A stretch of DNA of 64,000 nt. Origin: JAAYRQ01 sp035647235. GTDB taxonomy: Bacteria > Bacillota > Syntrophomonadia > Syntrophomonadales > Syntrophomonadaceae. The first letter of the stretch is position 1; each line of letters opens with the position of its first letter. A program made the position numbers and the translations under genes. This document shows positions 35,182 to 42,266 of the stretch, in pieces. The notes under the pieces were generated by a model, which made no database searches, had not been told where the DNA came from, and saw only the letters and a program-made list of their open reading frames with translations. The stretch spans positions 1 through 64,000 of the forward strand of contig CAZEPV010000006.1 in the NCBI GenBank assembly GCA_964514235.1, in the 5' to 3' direction.

Positions 35182-36204
35182 TTAGTCTATTACCTCTATA
35201 ATACTAATCTTGCTTTCCTCAGCCAAATTAACAAAATCATCCCCTACCATTACAGTTGGTCTAGTTGGTTGGGTGGTATTTATGAATATTACTATACCTT
35301 TTTGTCCATCCGATAAAATGACTTCATTACCTACATAAAAATTAGTAATTTTATCGCAAAACACTTTAGTTATCTTGGGATCTAACTTGGAAAAGGATTC
35401 CTCCCATAATAATTCTACAGCTTCATAAGGGGAACTTTTAGTAGAATAAACCCTATCAGAAGTAAGCGCATCATACACATCGGCTACTGCAACAACCGAA
35501 GCCAAAAAATTACCATAACCCGATATTCCCGTGGGGTATCCCGAGCCATCAGCCCTTTCGTGATGTAATAAGATTGCCTTGGCAACATCTTGGTGAATCC
35601 AATCATACTCACTAACTAAGTTATAGCCTAAAATAGAATGTTTTTTTATTTCTTCAAATTCTTCTGCAGTAAGTTTATCAGATTTGCCTAATATATCATC
35701 ATCAATGAAAACTTTGCCTAGGTCGTGTAGAAGGCCTGCCATTCCCAAGTGCTTAATCGTATCTTTATCACACTTTAACCATCTACCGATTAAAATTGAT
35801 AAAAGTGCTACATTAACGGAATGAGTAAATAAATAGTCATCTTTTTCTTTCATAAGTCGCATCTGCCGAAATAAATCATTTACATCAAAAACCTGTTCTA
35901 AAAGAAAATCTACGGTCTGGTTAATTTCCTCTTCATCTAGTTTTTTGCCTAGTTTAGCCCCTATCATGAAAGATTTAACTACAGCCAATGCCGAATCAAA
36001 TACATCTTGGAAGCTTTTTTCACTTTTTTGTCTAGGTGAAGCTTCCCAAATATAAACTTCGTTTATATCCCTAGCCAAAAAACCATCTAATAATTCCTTA
36101 GTTAAAACAGTCCCCTTGTTCAATAACAACTTAGAATCATGGGAAAAAATATCCTTTCCTAAAACTACCCCAGGTTTTAAGCTTGCCACTTTTATCTTAT
36201 ACAT
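35182..36204 (-). CDS. HD-GYP domain protein (putative c-di-GMP phosphodiesterase)
   Basis: A 340-aa cytoplasmic protein. ATG 36204 is preferred because AAGGGG lies 8 nt upstream; GTG 36210 is too close. Residues about 1-95 resemble the DUF3391-like N-terminus (KIKVASLKPGVVLGKDIF). The HD-GYP domain (about 120-280) has HSVNVALLSILIGRW, GLLHDLGKVFI, HHERADGSGYPTGISG and AVADVYDALTSDR, all metal-binding and GYP residues. It probably hydrolyses c-di-GMP. It stands alone between HU and the trmK/Nif3 operon. Confidence 0.92.
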   Translation of the reverse strand: MYKIKVASLKPGVVLGKDIFSHDSKLLLNKGTVLTKELLDGFLARDINEVYIWEASPRQKSEKSFQDVFDSALAVVKSFMIGAKLGKKLDEEEINQTVDFLLEQVFDVNDLFRQMRLMKEKDDYLFTHSVNVALLSILIGRWLKCDKDTIKHLGMAGLLHDLGKVFIDDDILGKSDKLTAEEFEEIKKHSILGYNLVSEYDWIHQDVAKAILLHHERADGSGYPTGISGYGNFLASVVAVADVYDALTSDRVYSTKSSPYEAVELLWEESFSKLDPKITKVFCDKITNFYVGNEVILSDGQKGIVIFINTTQPTRPTVMVGDDFVNLAEESKISIIEVID

Positions 36205-36364
36205 TATCACTTCCCCTTATTTCTGGATTCTTTTATGTCATTCTACAAATATATTTATATCCCTTCTAATTCCATGTAAAAAATGCGATTATATACGCAC
36301 TTATGAAGGTTTTATCAAAATATCCCTCATATATATTTGTTAAATTAGGTGTTTAGGTGATAGA

Positions 36365-37483
36365 TTAAATGTATTTGAAGTAGTCTTGCGAGGAAAATGG
36401 ACTGATTTTTATATTTAAATTGTGCCTAGAAGATACTTCCCTCAACCACCTTACCATTTGGTAGGTCATAATTTCCTCAGTCCCGTGGTGTCCCGCATCA
36501 ATGACCGCCAGACCTAATTTCTCAGCTTCCTGTGCTTCATGGTATTTTACGTCCCCCGTAACTAAAACATCTACATTTTGCTGGGCTACCTTATGGATAA
36601 AACTTGCTCCACTACCTCCGATAACCGCTACCCTTTTTACCCTTTTATCCAAATCCCCCACCATCCGAAGGTATTCTAAGTTTAATTGTGATTTTACTTG
36701 ATTAGCAAAATCCTTTAAAGTAAGACTTGCGGGTAAAAGACCTATTCTACCTAAACCGTATGCCTTGCCAGGATTCTGCAGTTCATACAGATCATAAGCT
36801 ACCTCTTCATAAGGATGTGCAGCTTGCATAGCTCTTAGTACTTGGGCCAGCTTGCTTTTATAAACTACTGTTTCTAGGCGGTATTCTTCAACCTCCGAAA
36901 GCTGACCAGCTTGGCCGGAAAAGGGATTAGTGGCTTCCCCAGGCTTAAATGTTCCTATACCTAAAGTACGAAATGTGCAATCCGAATAATTACCGATATG
37001 CCCAGAACCAGCATCATTAATAGCTTGTCTCACTTCATTTATGTGGCTAATTGGTAGATAGACTACTAATTTAATTAGACTGTCTTCTTTATCTCGGCCT
37101 AAAAGGCTAACATTATCTAGACCCAGCAAGGAGGCTAACCAATCATTTAAACCATTTTCACCCATATCCAGATTAGTATGGGCACTATAAACGGTTAAAT
37201 TATTTTCGATTATTTCTTTTATTAATTGACCTTGGTAGCTATTGTAGTTAATGCTTTTTAGCCCCTGCATAAACATGGGGTGATGGGTAATAATCAATTC
37301 GGCTTTAGCCCTAATCGCTTCATCTACAACTTGTTTATCTAAATCCAATGCAACTATTATTTGAGTAAGCTGATTTTCCAAACTACCTATTTGCAAGCCA
37401 GAATTATCCCATTCCTCAGCCAGGTGTAGGGGAAATTGCCTTTCTATTATTGAAGTAATATCTCTAATTAGGCTTAATTTCAT
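36365..37483 (-). CDS. Nif3-like dinuclear metal-centre protein (YqfO type)
   Basis: A 372-aa NIF3 family protein. The two-part Nif3 fold surrounds an inserted PII-like domain at about 135-235 (KLVVYLPISHINEVRQAI ... HPYEEVAYDLYEL). Metal ligands appear in ITHHPMF, AHTNLD and, near the C-terminus, VIDAGHHGTEE. The family is near universal; its enzymatic role is not settled (a GTP cyclohydrolase I type 2 annotation is common). The gene overlaps the end of trmK by 20 nt, so they are translationally coupled. Confidence 0.93.
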   Translation of the reverse strand: MKLSLIRDITSIIERQFPLHLAEEWDNSGLQIGSLENQLTQIIVALDLDKQVVDEAIRAKAELIITHHPMFMQGLKSINYNSYQGQLIKEIIENNLTVYSAHTNLDMGENGLNDWLASLLGLDNVSLLGRDKEDSLIKLVVYLPISHINEVRQAINDAGSGHIGNYSDCTFRTLGIGTFKPGEATNPFSGQAGQLSEVEEYRLETVVYKSKLAQVLRAMQAAHPYEEVAYDLYELQNPGKAYGLGRIGLLPASLTLKDFANQVKSQLNLEYLRMVGDLDKRVKRVAVIGGSGASFIHKVAQQNVDVLVTGDVKYHEAQEAEKLGLAVIDAGHHGTEEIMTYQMVRWLREVSSRHNLNIKISPFSSQDYFKYI

Positions 37484-38189
37484 TAATTATTTCCTCCAAT
37501 CTTAGTATTTTTTCCTTATACTCAGTGAGCTTACTTTGTACTGTAATTCCCTCACTTACCATTAGTTTGCTAAATACTTTTTTGTATTTAAGTAAAAAGT
37601 GATTGAGGTATTCCTCTTTGTATATGTAATCTTTTTTTAAAAGTTGGGGTCCTATATCGAGTTGTAAGGTATTAAGCTTATATGGTTTATTAGCTGGGGT
37701 ATAACTTAATATAACAAAAAAACGATTGTTTGCATAAACTAGTCTTTCTTCATTTATAGTCCAACCCCTAGCGGCTAATAGGCCCCGCACTACATGGGAA
37801 CGGCTCATAGGTTGTAAAATAAAGCGACTAAAACTGGCGGATTTATCCCAATCACGGGATATTATCTCAGCTATCGTATCTCCACCCATACCAGCAATTA
37901 TAATGCTAGCAACTTCACTTGGCTGGATAATATCTAGCCCGTTGCCCTTCCTAACCTGGATCTTTTCGGAGAAGGTACTAGCTTTTACCGCCTGTTTAGC
38001 CCTATGATAAGGCCCATCGATTATTTCAGTCACTATAGCGTGGGGAATTAGCTGTTTTTCTAGCATGTATATAGGCAACAAAGCATGGTCTGTCCCTATA
38101 TCAGCTATAGGTTGATTTTTTATTATCATATCCGCCATAATAGTTAAACGCCCATCAGGTGAAATAAAATTTCCCTTGCCCATATTCAT
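37464..38189 (-). CDS. trmK: tRNA (adenine(22)-N1)-methyltransferase
   Basis: TrmK/YqfN family class I SAM methyltransferase, 241 aa, modifying A22 in the D-loop of tRNA. The Rossmann motif is IADIGTDHALLPIYML, followed by VTEIIDGPYHRAKQAV and the catalytic-region IIAGMGGDTIAEII. A coiled-coil C-terminal domain covers about 175-241. The pairing with the Nif3-like gene downstream is a conserved order in Firmicutes. The ATG overlaps the stop codon of the small gene upstream (ATGA), implying one transcript. Confidence 0.93.
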   Translation of the reverse strand: MNMGKGNFISPDGRLTIMADMIIKNQPIADIGTDHALLPIYMLEKQLIPHAIVTEIIDGPYHRAKQAVKASTFSEKIQVRKGNGLDIIQPSEVASIIIAGMGGDTIAEIISRDWDKSASFSRFILQPMSRSHVVRGLLAARGWTINEERLVYANNRFFVILSYTPANKPYKLNTLQLDIGPQLLKKDYIYKEEYLNHFLLKYKKVFSKLMVSEGITVQSKLTEYKEKILRLEEIINEIKPN

Positions 38190-38458
38190 CTATCTATCCT
38201 TTTTATTTTGGGGTTTCTTTTATCAGTTTTATCAAGTTGTAAGGCATCTTCGTTAGTTATCAGCATATTATCAATATAAGTAAAATCCGCTAAATCCCTC
38301 TTAATTGTAATGTCTAATATAATTTGCCCTTTATTTACAAATACTAATTTATGAAATATGTCATCATCTAGTGGGTTGTTACCAAAATAGGTTTTTTCCC
38401 ATAAATAACCGAAATAAGTATCAGTGGTAGTCCATTTAATTCCTACTATTTCCTGCAT
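38186..38458 (-). CDS. C-terminal part of a frameshifted membrane-anchored protein
   Basis: A 90-aa product read as starting MQEIVGIKW. The frame is open further upstream on the minus strand as RLYIIRPYTTKKEMQEIVGIKW, and this upstream piece follows directly from the end of the neighbouring ORF 38496-38693 after a one-base shift. Joined, they give a secreted protein of about 168 aa with the pattern W/M-DRLYI-x-x-PYT followed by a beta-rich domain, a pattern I remember from small unknown exported Firmicute proteins. The ATG used here has no good ribosome-binding site. The stop codon overlaps the trmK start. Confidence 0.55.
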   Translation of the reverse strand: MQEIVGIKWTTTDTYFGYLWEKTYFGNNPLDDDIFHKLVFVNKGQIILDITIKRDLADFTYIDNMLITNEDALQLDKTDKRNPKIKRIDR

Positions 38459-38495
38459 TTCTTTTTTAGTAGTATAAGGTCGTATTATATAGAGC

Positions 38496-38693
38496 CTATC
38501 CCATGCGAAAGGGGGTTAATTCATGCATATAAAATGAGTCTTCTGCAGTAAGTGTTTCTGTGTTTTCCTTGAATTCATCATAAAAGATATTATCAATTTT
38601 GCTAATTCTAAATTGTATATAGCTGGAAGCAAATAATACTAACAAAATAACTAGTAAAGTAATTATAGTCAATTTAATAGGCCTATTTTTCAT
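38496..38693 (-). CDS. N-terminal part of a frameshifted membrane-anchored protein
   Basis: A 65-aa product with one membrane helix (about 8-27, LTIITLLVILLVLFASSYI) and a short outer part ending MHELTPFRMG-TAG. AAAAGGGG precedes ATG 38693 at good distance. Removing one G from the GGG on the minus strand (plus positions 38500-38502) would fuse it to the downstream ORF as FRMDRLYIIRPYTTKKEM. So the two ORFs are most likely one gene with an indel, natural or from sequencing. Function unknown. Confidence 0.55.
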   Translation of the reverse strand: MKNRPIKLTIITLLVILLVLFASSYIQFRISKIDNIFYDEFKENTETLTAEDSFYMHELTPFRMG

Positions 38694-38764
38694 TTTTACC
38701 CCTTTTATAAATTTTTAGCTAGTACTACATTATAATTGCTATTTATTCCTTTTCTTTATTAAAA

Positions 38765-38800
38765 AAGCCTTTATAGTTTGCTAAAAAACTATAAAGGCTT
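38765..38800 (-). terminator. Terminator ending the NifX/Mrp operon
   Basis: AAGCCTTTATAGTTT / AAACTATAAAGGCTT, 15 bp with a 6-nt loop, then TTTTAA on the minus strand. Confidence 0.88.
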
Positions 38801-38818
38801 ACAAGGAAAATCTTATTT

Positions 38819-39184
38819 CTAATGTGCGCAATCACCGCGGCTACCACGGTGTGCATGTTCCTGACAGACACTATAAGCAGATTCAATATTACCTTTTAAG
38901 TACTCGTCCACTAATGTATCAACATCACCCCTAGCGCCTGTTATCACATCTATGCCTTGGGCATTAAATAAGTCGATAGCTTTACCGCCCATACCACCTG
39001 ACATTATCACATTTACCCCTAATCCCTCTAAAAAAACGGGCAGATGCCCTGGTGTATGTCCTGGACTAGGCACAACTTCCTTTTTAACTACCTTTTTATC
39101 CTCCACTTCAAAGATAGTAAAACTTTCACAATGACCGAAATGGGCTGATACTATGGAACCATCGCTAGCAACTGCTATTTTCAT
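38819..39184 (-). CDS. NifX/NifB-like (dinitrogenase Fe-Mo cofactor biosynthesis family) protein, copy 1
   Basis: A 121-aa protein starting at ATG 39184, 8 nt after GGAGG; the earlier ATG contains that site. The fold signature MKIAVASDG...VSAHFGHCESFTIFEVED and IMSGGMGGKAIDLFNAQGIDVITG is that of the NifX/MTH1175-like family, which binds metal or Fe-S/Mo clusters. The His/Cys-rich tail (CQEHAHRGSRGDCAH) is a likely metal site. It is the last gene of a cluster with two Mrp-like ATPases and a second NifX homologue. No nitrogenase genes are in the window, so a role in redox or metal-cluster handling is inferred. Confidence 0.85.
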   Translation of the reverse strand: MKIAVASDGSIVSAHFGHCESFTIFEVEDKKVVKKEVVPSPGHTPGHLPVFLEGLGVNVIMSGGMGGKAIDLFNAQGIDVITGARGDVDTLVDEYLKGNIESAYSVCQEHAHRGSRGDCAH

Positions 39185-39215
39185 TACTATTACCTCCATA
39201 TTTTAAAAAATTTAT

Positions 39216-40079
39216 TTACACATCTAAAATATCTAATACCTCCGCAAATATCCCCTTAGCCGCTTCACCAGCTACACAATCTATATCAACAATAGTCTGG
39301 CCATTATTGATGGCTTTTACGGCTTCTGTATCATAAGGTACCCTACCAACAAAAGGCAGATTAATTTCCTTACACATATTTATTATCATATCAGTTTTTT
39401 CTACATTAGTGTCATATTTATTTATACAAACAGCGATTTTAGCCTGGAACTGTTCTGCTGTATTAATAATCCTTTTCATGTCACTAACTCCCGAAAGTGA
39501 GGGTTCAGCAACTATTAAGACCATATCCACACCACTTAAGGATGCAATTACGGGACATCCTATACCTGGTGAACCATCTATAATGGCAAGTGGCACACTT
39601 ATTGCTGCCTCCTGCATGGTTTTTTTCACTTCAGTAACCAGCATACCTGAATTACCATTACCCATTTTTAATTGGGCTGTAGAAAAAACTGCATCATTAG
39701 TAAATAATTTTAATTCACCAGCAATATCAGGTACCATTTTAGCTGCATCTACTGGACAAATAGCTTGACAGACTCCGCAACCTTCGCAAGCATAGTAATC
39801 AACTGAAAAAGCATCTTCTGCAAAACTAATGGCATTAAAGCGGCAATGTTCTTCACATATTCCGCATAGATTACAGATATCCATATCTATATAGGCTTTG
39901 TCCATGCCATAGTAATCTGCAATTTGAGGTATTGCATCCTGCTCTAAAATTAAATGAAGATTAGGGGCATCTACATCAACATCTGCATATGCTTTAGCTT
40001 GGGCTAGTTTTATAAAGGCACCAGCAAGGGTAGTTTTTCCAGTTCCGCCTTTCCCACTAAGAATTAACAATTGCTTCAT
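39216..40079 (-). CDS. MinD-superfamily P-loop ATPase with two [4Fe-4S] ferredoxin motifs, copy 1
   Basis: A 287-aa Mrp/MinD-type ATPase. The deviant Walker A (GKGGTGKTTLAGAF) is at the N-terminus. Two ferredoxin clusters are inserted at about 62-105: CNLCGICEEHC and CEGCGVCQAIC, each with the trailing C-P or C-R. A switch II region DGSPGIGCPV follows. Such proteins are thought to load or carry Fe-S clusters or act in redox assembly in anaerobes. It overlaps the following ATPase copy by 23 nt and precedes a NifX-like gene by 31 nt. Confidence 0.9.
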   Translation of the reverse strand: MKQLLILSGKGGTGKTTLAGAFIKLAQAKAYADVDVDAPNLHLILEQDAIPQIADYYGMDKAYIDMDICNLCGICEEHCRFNAISFAEDAFSVDYYACEGCGVCQAICPVDAAKMVPDIAGELKLFTNDAVFSTAQLKMGNGNSGMLVTEVKKTMQEAAISVPLAIIDGSPGIGCPVIASLSGVDMVLIVAEPSLSGVSDMKRIINTAEQFQAKIAVCINKYDTNVEKTDMIINMCKEINLPFVGRVPYDTEAVKAINNGQTIVDIDCVAGEAAKGIFAEVLDILDV

Positions 40080-40914
40080 AACTACCCCCCTTTTCTATTG
40101 AATCCAGAAGATGGGTAAACAACTTTTGATATTTGGGACTCTCTTTAGATATTATATATCCATCGGCATTTAATTTCCCTAATTCTTTATCAAAGGGAAT
40201 TTTAGCCAGGATTTTTATGCTGTTTTCTTGGCAATAGGCTTCTGCTGGATCAAAGTCAGGCAAGCATTTATTTAATACTACACCAAAAGGCTTATCAAAT
40301 AATTTTACCAAATCAATGGCCATATTTAGGTTATGGACCCCGAAAATACTGGGTTCAGCAACAATAATACAATAGTCAGCATTTTTAACAGTTTCAATTA
40401 CTGTACATGCAGTCCCAGGTGGACAATCAATAATAGTTGTAGCTTGACCATTGTCGACTTTATCCATAATATTTTCTATGATGGGCACACCTGATATCTC
40501 CCCAACATTCAATATTCCTGTGTAAACTGTTACACCATCAGAAATGCCTTTCTCAATTACCCCTATGCCCCTATCTACTTCATGCAAGGCATCTTCCGGA
40601 CACAGTAAAGTGCAACCTCCGCAAGAATGGCATATGTCATCAAAAATTATAAGATTTTTATTTATATAAGCCAAAGCATTATACCTACAAAAATCTACAC
40701 ATATGCGACAACCATTGCATTTGTCATTATCTACAACTGGGATCTTAACGTTTACCTTTTCCCTTTCTACTTCACCTAGCTTCAAAAATATGTGGCCATT
40801 AGGTTCTTCTATATCACAATCAGCATAAATTGAATTTCCGGCTACTGTAGCCAGGTTTACAGATACAAAGGTTTTTCCAGTACCTCCCTTGCCACTTAAA
40901 ACTGCTACTTTCAT
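40057..40914 (-). CDS. MinD-superfamily P-loop ATPase with two [4Fe-4S] ferredoxin motifs, copy 2
   Basis: 285 aa from ATG 40914, which lies just after the upstream gene's stop; the longer frame to 40956 would overlap that gene. Walker A is SGKGGTGKTFVSVN. Ferredoxin motifs CNGCRICVDFC and CHSCGGCTLLC lie at about 63-105, and DCPPGTACTV is the switch II region. It is a paralogue of the neighbouring ATPase and the two probably form a heterodimer, judged from their adjacency and overlap. Function as for the partner: Fe-S cluster or redox protein maturation. Confidence 0.9.
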   Translation of the reverse strand: MKVAVLSGKGGTGKTFVSVNLATVAGNSIYADCDIEEPNGHIFLKLGEVEREKVNVKIPVVDNDKCNGCRICVDFCRYNALAYINKNLIIFDDICHSCGGCTLLCPEDALHEVDRGIGVIEKGISDGVTVYTGILNVGEISGVPIIENIMDKVDNGQATTIIDCPPGTACTVIETVKNADYCIIVAEPSIFGVHNLNMAIDLVKLFDKPFGVVLNKCLPDFDPAEAYCQENSIKILAKIPFDKELGKLNADGYIISKESPKYQKLFTHLLDSIEKGGSYEAIVNS

Positions 40915-40918
40915 TTCT

Positions 40919-41284
40919 CTAATCCCCACGCCTATGGTATCCCGAATGGATATCATCTAACTTGGATAGTTTACCTTCCTTAAATGCCTTAATTGTATCT
41001 GATACTGAATCGGTTTCATTTTTGTATATTTCTATATTTGCTGCTTTTATGACTTTAGCTGCATTTTCTCCGCATTGTGGTGCAATTAATACTTTTGCTC
41101 CAGTGTCCACAACAATTTGTGCTGCCTTTATGCCAGCTCCACCTTGACTCCTTGCTGCACTATTATCTACAAAACTGGGTTTTTCCCCCTCTATATCATA
41201 AACTAAGTAGAAAGGGGCTCTCCCAAAAGTATTAGCAACTTGAGAATCTAAAGATTTGTTATCTACGGGTATTACTATTTTCAT
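40919..41284 (-). CDS. NifX-like protein, copy 2
   Basis: A 121-aa NifX/MTH1175-family protein: MKIVIPVDNKSLDSQVANTFGRAPFYLVYD at the start and GAKVLIAPQCGENAAKVIKAANIEIY in the middle. It has a single-domain Rossmann-like fold able to bind a metal cluster. It differs from copy 1 in lacking the His/Cys-rich tail. It is followed immediately by the ferredoxin-ATPase pair and preceded by the DUF134 gene at 12 nt. Confidence 0.85.
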   Translation of the reverse strand: MKIVIPVDNKSLDSQVANTFGRAPFYLVYDIEGEKPSFVDNSAARSQGGAGIKAAQIVVDTGAKVLIAPQCGENAAKVIKAANIEIYKNETDSVSDTIKAFKEGKLSKLDDIHSGYHRRGD

Positions 41285-41295
41285 ATTGTCTCCTC

Positions 41296-41724
41296 CTAAT
41301 TTTCATTTTTTAATAATTTTGCAGATTGATTCCGGCCTAAGCCTTTTCTAGGTCCGCTAGCATGCCCACCAGCATGTCTACCGTTTCGGCATCTACCACA
41401 ACCATAACCATAACGTCTCTCTTCATCATTAAAGAGCTTATATTCTCCACCTTCAATTTTTAATCCTTTATCATTGATTAGGGAATCAGCTATTTTTTGA
41501 CGGGCCTCACCATAAATCCTTTGTACAGTTGTGCGGGCTACCCCCATACTTTTAGCACATTCTTCCTGCACCAATCCCTCATGATCTATCAAACGTATAG
41601 TTTCATATTCATCTATAGTCATGGTGATAATTTCGTCCTCATTCAAGGGTACACCTAGTGGTCCGAAAAAGTTGTTTTCAGGTATGCAACAAACCCTTCT
41701 CCATTTCCTGGGCCTAGCCATCAT
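41296..41724 (-). CDS. DUF134 (UPF0251) family DNA-binding protein
   Basis: A 142-aa protein beginning MARPRKWRRVCCIP, the family's signature, with Cys/Pro-rich metal-like N-terminus. A sigma-70 region-4-like helix-turn-helix lies at about 40-85 (DHEGLVQEECAKSMGVARTTVQRIYGEARQKIADSL). A Gly/Cys/His-rich tail follows (GCGRCRNGRHAGGHASG). DUF134 genes commonly sit with NifX/Mrp-like clusters; the protein probably regulates this one. ATG 41721, the second of two adjacent ATGs, may be the real start since AGGTGA is close. It is preceded by a terminator, so expression may need a separate promoter or read-through. Confidence 0.85.
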   Translation of the reverse strand: MMARPRKWRRVCCIPENNFFGPLGVPLNEDEIITMTIDEYETIRLIDHEGLVQEECAKSMGVARTTVQRIYGEARQKIADSLINDKGLKIEGGEYKLFNDEERRYGYGCGRCRNGRHAGGHASGPRKGLGRNQSAKLLKNEN

Positions 41725-41747
41725 TTTTCACCTGCCTAACTTTAAAA

Positions 41748-41777
41748 ATATTATCGGGGATTGATCCCCGATAATAT
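41748..41777 (-). terminator. Terminator between the Gly/Arg-rich gene and DUF134
   Basis: ATATTATCGGGGA-(TTGA)-TCCCCGATAATAT, 13 bp, followed by TTTTTAAA on the minus strand. Partial read-through could set the ratio between the small protein and the downstream operon. Confidence 0.8.
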
Positions 41778-41818
41778 CGATTTATTTCCTAGAAAATATC
41801 ATGATTATCTACGCTTAT

Positions 41819-42037
41819 TTAAGGTTGACGGCGAAAACCTCTACCTGGTCCTCTACCTCTACCTGCTGATCCTCTACCTAGTCCTCTGCCTGCTCCTCTA
41901 CCTAGTCCTCTCCCCCTACCATAACCATATTCGTATTGAGGTGGATTAGTTGTAGGGTTAGCTGTATTGCAATCACCTAAGCCACGGCCAGTCCTTGGGC
42001 CTTCACCCAAAGGGCCTCTTCTGTCTCCTCCTGGCAT
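41819..42037 (-). CDS. Gly/Arg-rich DUF5320-like protein
   Basis: A 72-aa protein beginning MPGGDRRGPLGEGPRTGRG, followed by a Tyr/Gly/Arg stretch and tandem GRGLGRGAGRGLGRG-type repeats. The N-terminus matches the DUF5320 pattern found beside NifX-like genes in anaerobes; a role in nucleic acid or metal-cofactor binding is conceivable but unproven. AAAGGAGG is 9 nt before ATG 42037. It is directly controlled by the palindromic promoter upstream. The coding repeats explain the short DNA repeats at 41840-41940. Confidence 0.75.
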   Translation of the reverse strand: MPGGDRRGPLGEGPRTGRGLGDCNTANPTTNPPQYEYGYGRGRGLGRGAGRGLGRGSAGRGRGPGRGFRRQP

Positions 42038-42053
42038 AAGTCAAAACCTCCTT

Positions 42054-42121
42054 TCACTTATTGACATATGTCAATTACTAGTTTCATTTTAGATTATTAA
42101 TGGGCATATGTCAATAAGTGA
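42054..42121. promoter_or_regulatory. 17-bp inverted repeat around the promoter of the NifX/Mrp cluster
   Basis: Perfect arms TCACTTATTGACATATG (42054-42070) and CATATGTCAATAAGTGA (42105-42121), 34 nt apart. The first arm contains the full palindrome ATTGACATATGTCAAT (42060-42075). The second arm overlaps the -35 box of a minus-strand promoter, and the first lies just downstream of its start point. This is the layout of a two-site operator. Confidence 0.75.
42086..42114 (-). promoter_or_regulatory. Sigma-A promoter of the Gly/Arg-rich gene / NifX-Mrp cluster
   Basis: Minus strand TTGACA (42114-42109), 17-nt spacer, TAAAAT (42091-42086). The -35 lies inside one arm of the inverted repeat, so a bound protein would block or modulate polymerase. 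Confidence 0.8.
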
Positions 42122-42167
42122 AGTAAATTATTTATTTCCTAGAAATGCAATCGGTAATTTAGAGCTA

Positions 42168-42201
42168 AAAAAAAGGGTAGTTTATAATAAACTACCCTTT
42201 T
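42168..42201 (-). terminator. Terminator after trpB2
   Basis: AAAAGGGTAGTTTA-TAA-TAAACTACCCTTTT, 14 bp, then TTTTTTTT on the minus strand. Confidence 0.88.
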
Positions 42202-42266
42202 AATTACTTATTTATATTAAATTTTATTAAATCCTTATCTTAAAAATTGCAAAAGTCCTTTTCCAT

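Noticed and set aside
41840..41940. Short tandem DNA repeats that might suggest CRISPR or a recombination hotspot
   Set aside because: They encode the GRGLGRG repeats of the Gly/Arg-rich protein; repeat units are about 12-15 nt with no spacers.
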